DNA of 64,000 bases, taken from assembly GCF_002899825.2 (NCBI RefSeq), contig NZ_PPED02000004.1, forward strand, positions 62,001 to 126,000, given 5' to 3'. The DNA comes from Chryseobacterium phosphatilyticum (GTDB taxonomy: Bacteria > Bacteroidota > Bacteroidia > Flavobacteriales > Weeksellaceae). The translations under genes were made by a program, and so were the position numbers. The notes below the pieces were generated by a model. The model was given only the letters and a program-made list of their open reading frames with translations. It had not been told where the DNA came from and made no database searches. Shown here piece by piece: positions 63,104 to 64,000 of this stretch; position 1 is the first letter of the stretch; the number at the start of each line of letters is the position of its first letter.

Positions 63104-64000
63104 ATGAAGAGTACTTTAAAAAAACTATTACCATTTGCAGTAGTTGGGGTTGTTTCAGGTGCTACAACCGTTGGAGCAATACAATATTTTGGACACACAT
63201 CCAATAACGGAGATCAATCTTATTTCACAACAGCAGCACCTAATACATCGTTTGCAGGCATGAATACCGCAGCTACGGGTGATGATTTTGTAAAAGCAGC
63301 TAAAACAACAGTTCCGGCAGTAGTTACTATTAAAAACTATCAGAGCAGAACATCGAGCAGAGCTTCAGAACAGGACTTGTTTGACTTCTTCTTCGGAGAT
63401 CCTTTCGGAGGCAGAGGACAACAAAGACAAAAACAACAGCAGGCTCCGGACAATATGCCATCAGGAATGGGTTCCGGTGTCATCATCTCTCCGGATGGTT
63501 ACATTATCTCCAATAACCACGTAGTGGCAGGTGCCAATAAACTAGAAGTTGTATTAAGCAACAAAAAATCATACATCGCAACATTGGTAGGAACAGATCC
63601 GAATACGGATATTTCATTACTAAAAATTGAAGAAAAAGGACTTCCTTATCTCAACTTTGCAAACTCAGACAACATTGATGTAGGACAATGGGTACTTGCC
63701 GTAGGAAACCCACTTGGATTAAACTCAACGGTAACTGCAGGTATTGTATCGGCAAAAGGAAGAGGCATTGGAATCCTTGGCAGCCAGGGAAAAGCAGCTA
63801 ATCCGATTGAGAGCTTTATTCAAACTGATGCCGCTATTAATCCGGGCAATTCCGGAGGAGCATTGGTAAATACAAATGGAGAGCTTATAGGAATTAACTC
63901 AGCTATTCAATCAACCACCGGATATTATCAGGGATATGGATTTGCAGTTCCGGCTAACTTAGCTAGAAAAATTGTTGAGGATATCAAGAAATTTGGAATT
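63104..64000 (+). CDS. DegP/HtrA-type serine protease, N-terminal part (runs off the window)
   Basis: A periplasmic trypsin-like protease and chaperone for damaged envelope proteins. Of it 299 codons are present, from MKSTLKKLLPFAVVGVVSGA. The N-terminus is a membrane segment with no clear cleavage site, so it may be anchored. The catalytic triad is His139 (IISNNHVVAG), Asp169 (PNTDISLLKI) and Ser250 (INPGNSGGALV). Before His139 is the disordered loop RGQQRQKQQQAP. The PDZ domains lie beyond the end. The ATG at 63104 is the only suitable one. Confidence 0.95.
   Translation, partial: MKSTLKKLLPFAVVGVVSGATTVGAIQYFGHTSNNGDQSYFTTAAPNTSFAGMNTAATGDDFVKAAKTTVPAVVTIKNYQSRTSSRASEQDLFDFFFGDPFGGRGQQRQKQQQAPDNMPSGMGSGVIISPDGYIISNNHVVAGANKLEVVLSNKKSYIATLVGTDPNTDISLLKIEEKGLPYLNFANSDNIDVGQWVLAVGNPLGLNSTVTAGIVSAKGRGIGILGSQGKAANPIESFIQTDAAINPGNSGGALVNTNGELIGINSAIQSTTGYYQGYGFAVPANLARKIVEDIKKFGI

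Overview
The window is a stretch of an AT-rich chromosome from a member of the Bacteroidota, most likely Flavobacteriia and close to Chryseobacterium. Three things point there: C-terminal type IX secretion (T9SS) sorting domains on two proteins, promoters of the Bacteroidota form (TTTG, about 19 bases, then TANNTTTG), and genes that mostly lack a Shine-Dalgarno sequence. The gene content is also typical of that group (split ribosomal clusters, TonB receptor, PepSY membrane protein, many small lipoproteins). I see no rRNA, tRNA, insertion sequence, prophage or CRISPR array.

Layout. 1-5.2 kb: start of enolase, a GH35 beta-galactosidase lipoprotein, a small lipoprotein and a T9SS-exported beta-propeller protein. 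5.2-19.2 kb: one long minus-strand ribosomal operon (rplC to rplQ, with secY, infA, rpmJ and rpoA); rpsJ is not at its head. 19.2-25.3 kb: glycerol module (glpR divergent from glpD-glpK-glpF and an outer-membrane protein), with repeated AACGAAA sites as the likely GlpR operator. 25.3-30.2 kb: exported proteins of unknown function, including a tandem duplicated gene with a duplicated promoter. 30.2-35 kb: iron-related genes (low-affinity iron permease family, PepSY protein, lipoprotein, TonB receptor). 35.2-38.7 kb: rpsL-rpsG-fusA-rpsJ, parted from the rest of the ribosomal cluster by about 16 kb. 38.7-45.9 kb: phosphodiesterase, Dps, nicotinate phosphoribosyltransferase, a YCII protein, a T9SS protein, two divergent double-glycine-leader peptides and a DUF5995-like protein. 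46-53.9 kb: heavy-metal RND efflux operon with its two-component system. 54-58.5 kb: RmuC, membrane proteins, a LytTR regulator, a CPBP protease and a TrmH-like methyltransferase. 58.5-64 kb: Ala/Lys-rich lipoprotein, an unknown two-gene unit, 5-formyl-THF cyclo-ligase, a TrhO with an extra C-terminal domain, and the start of a DegP/HtrA protease.

Most genes are housekeeping. The points most worth a second look are the pair of six-cysteine GG-leader peptides at 44.3-45.0 kb (one of them only 56 codons long), the TrhO protein carrying a domain that looks like the C-terminal domain of U32 peptidases, the 11-bp-phased direct repeats in front of the metal efflux operon, the duplicated cassette at 25.3-26.4 kb with LytTR-like direct repeats, and several strong palindromes inside or beside the ribosomal operon.
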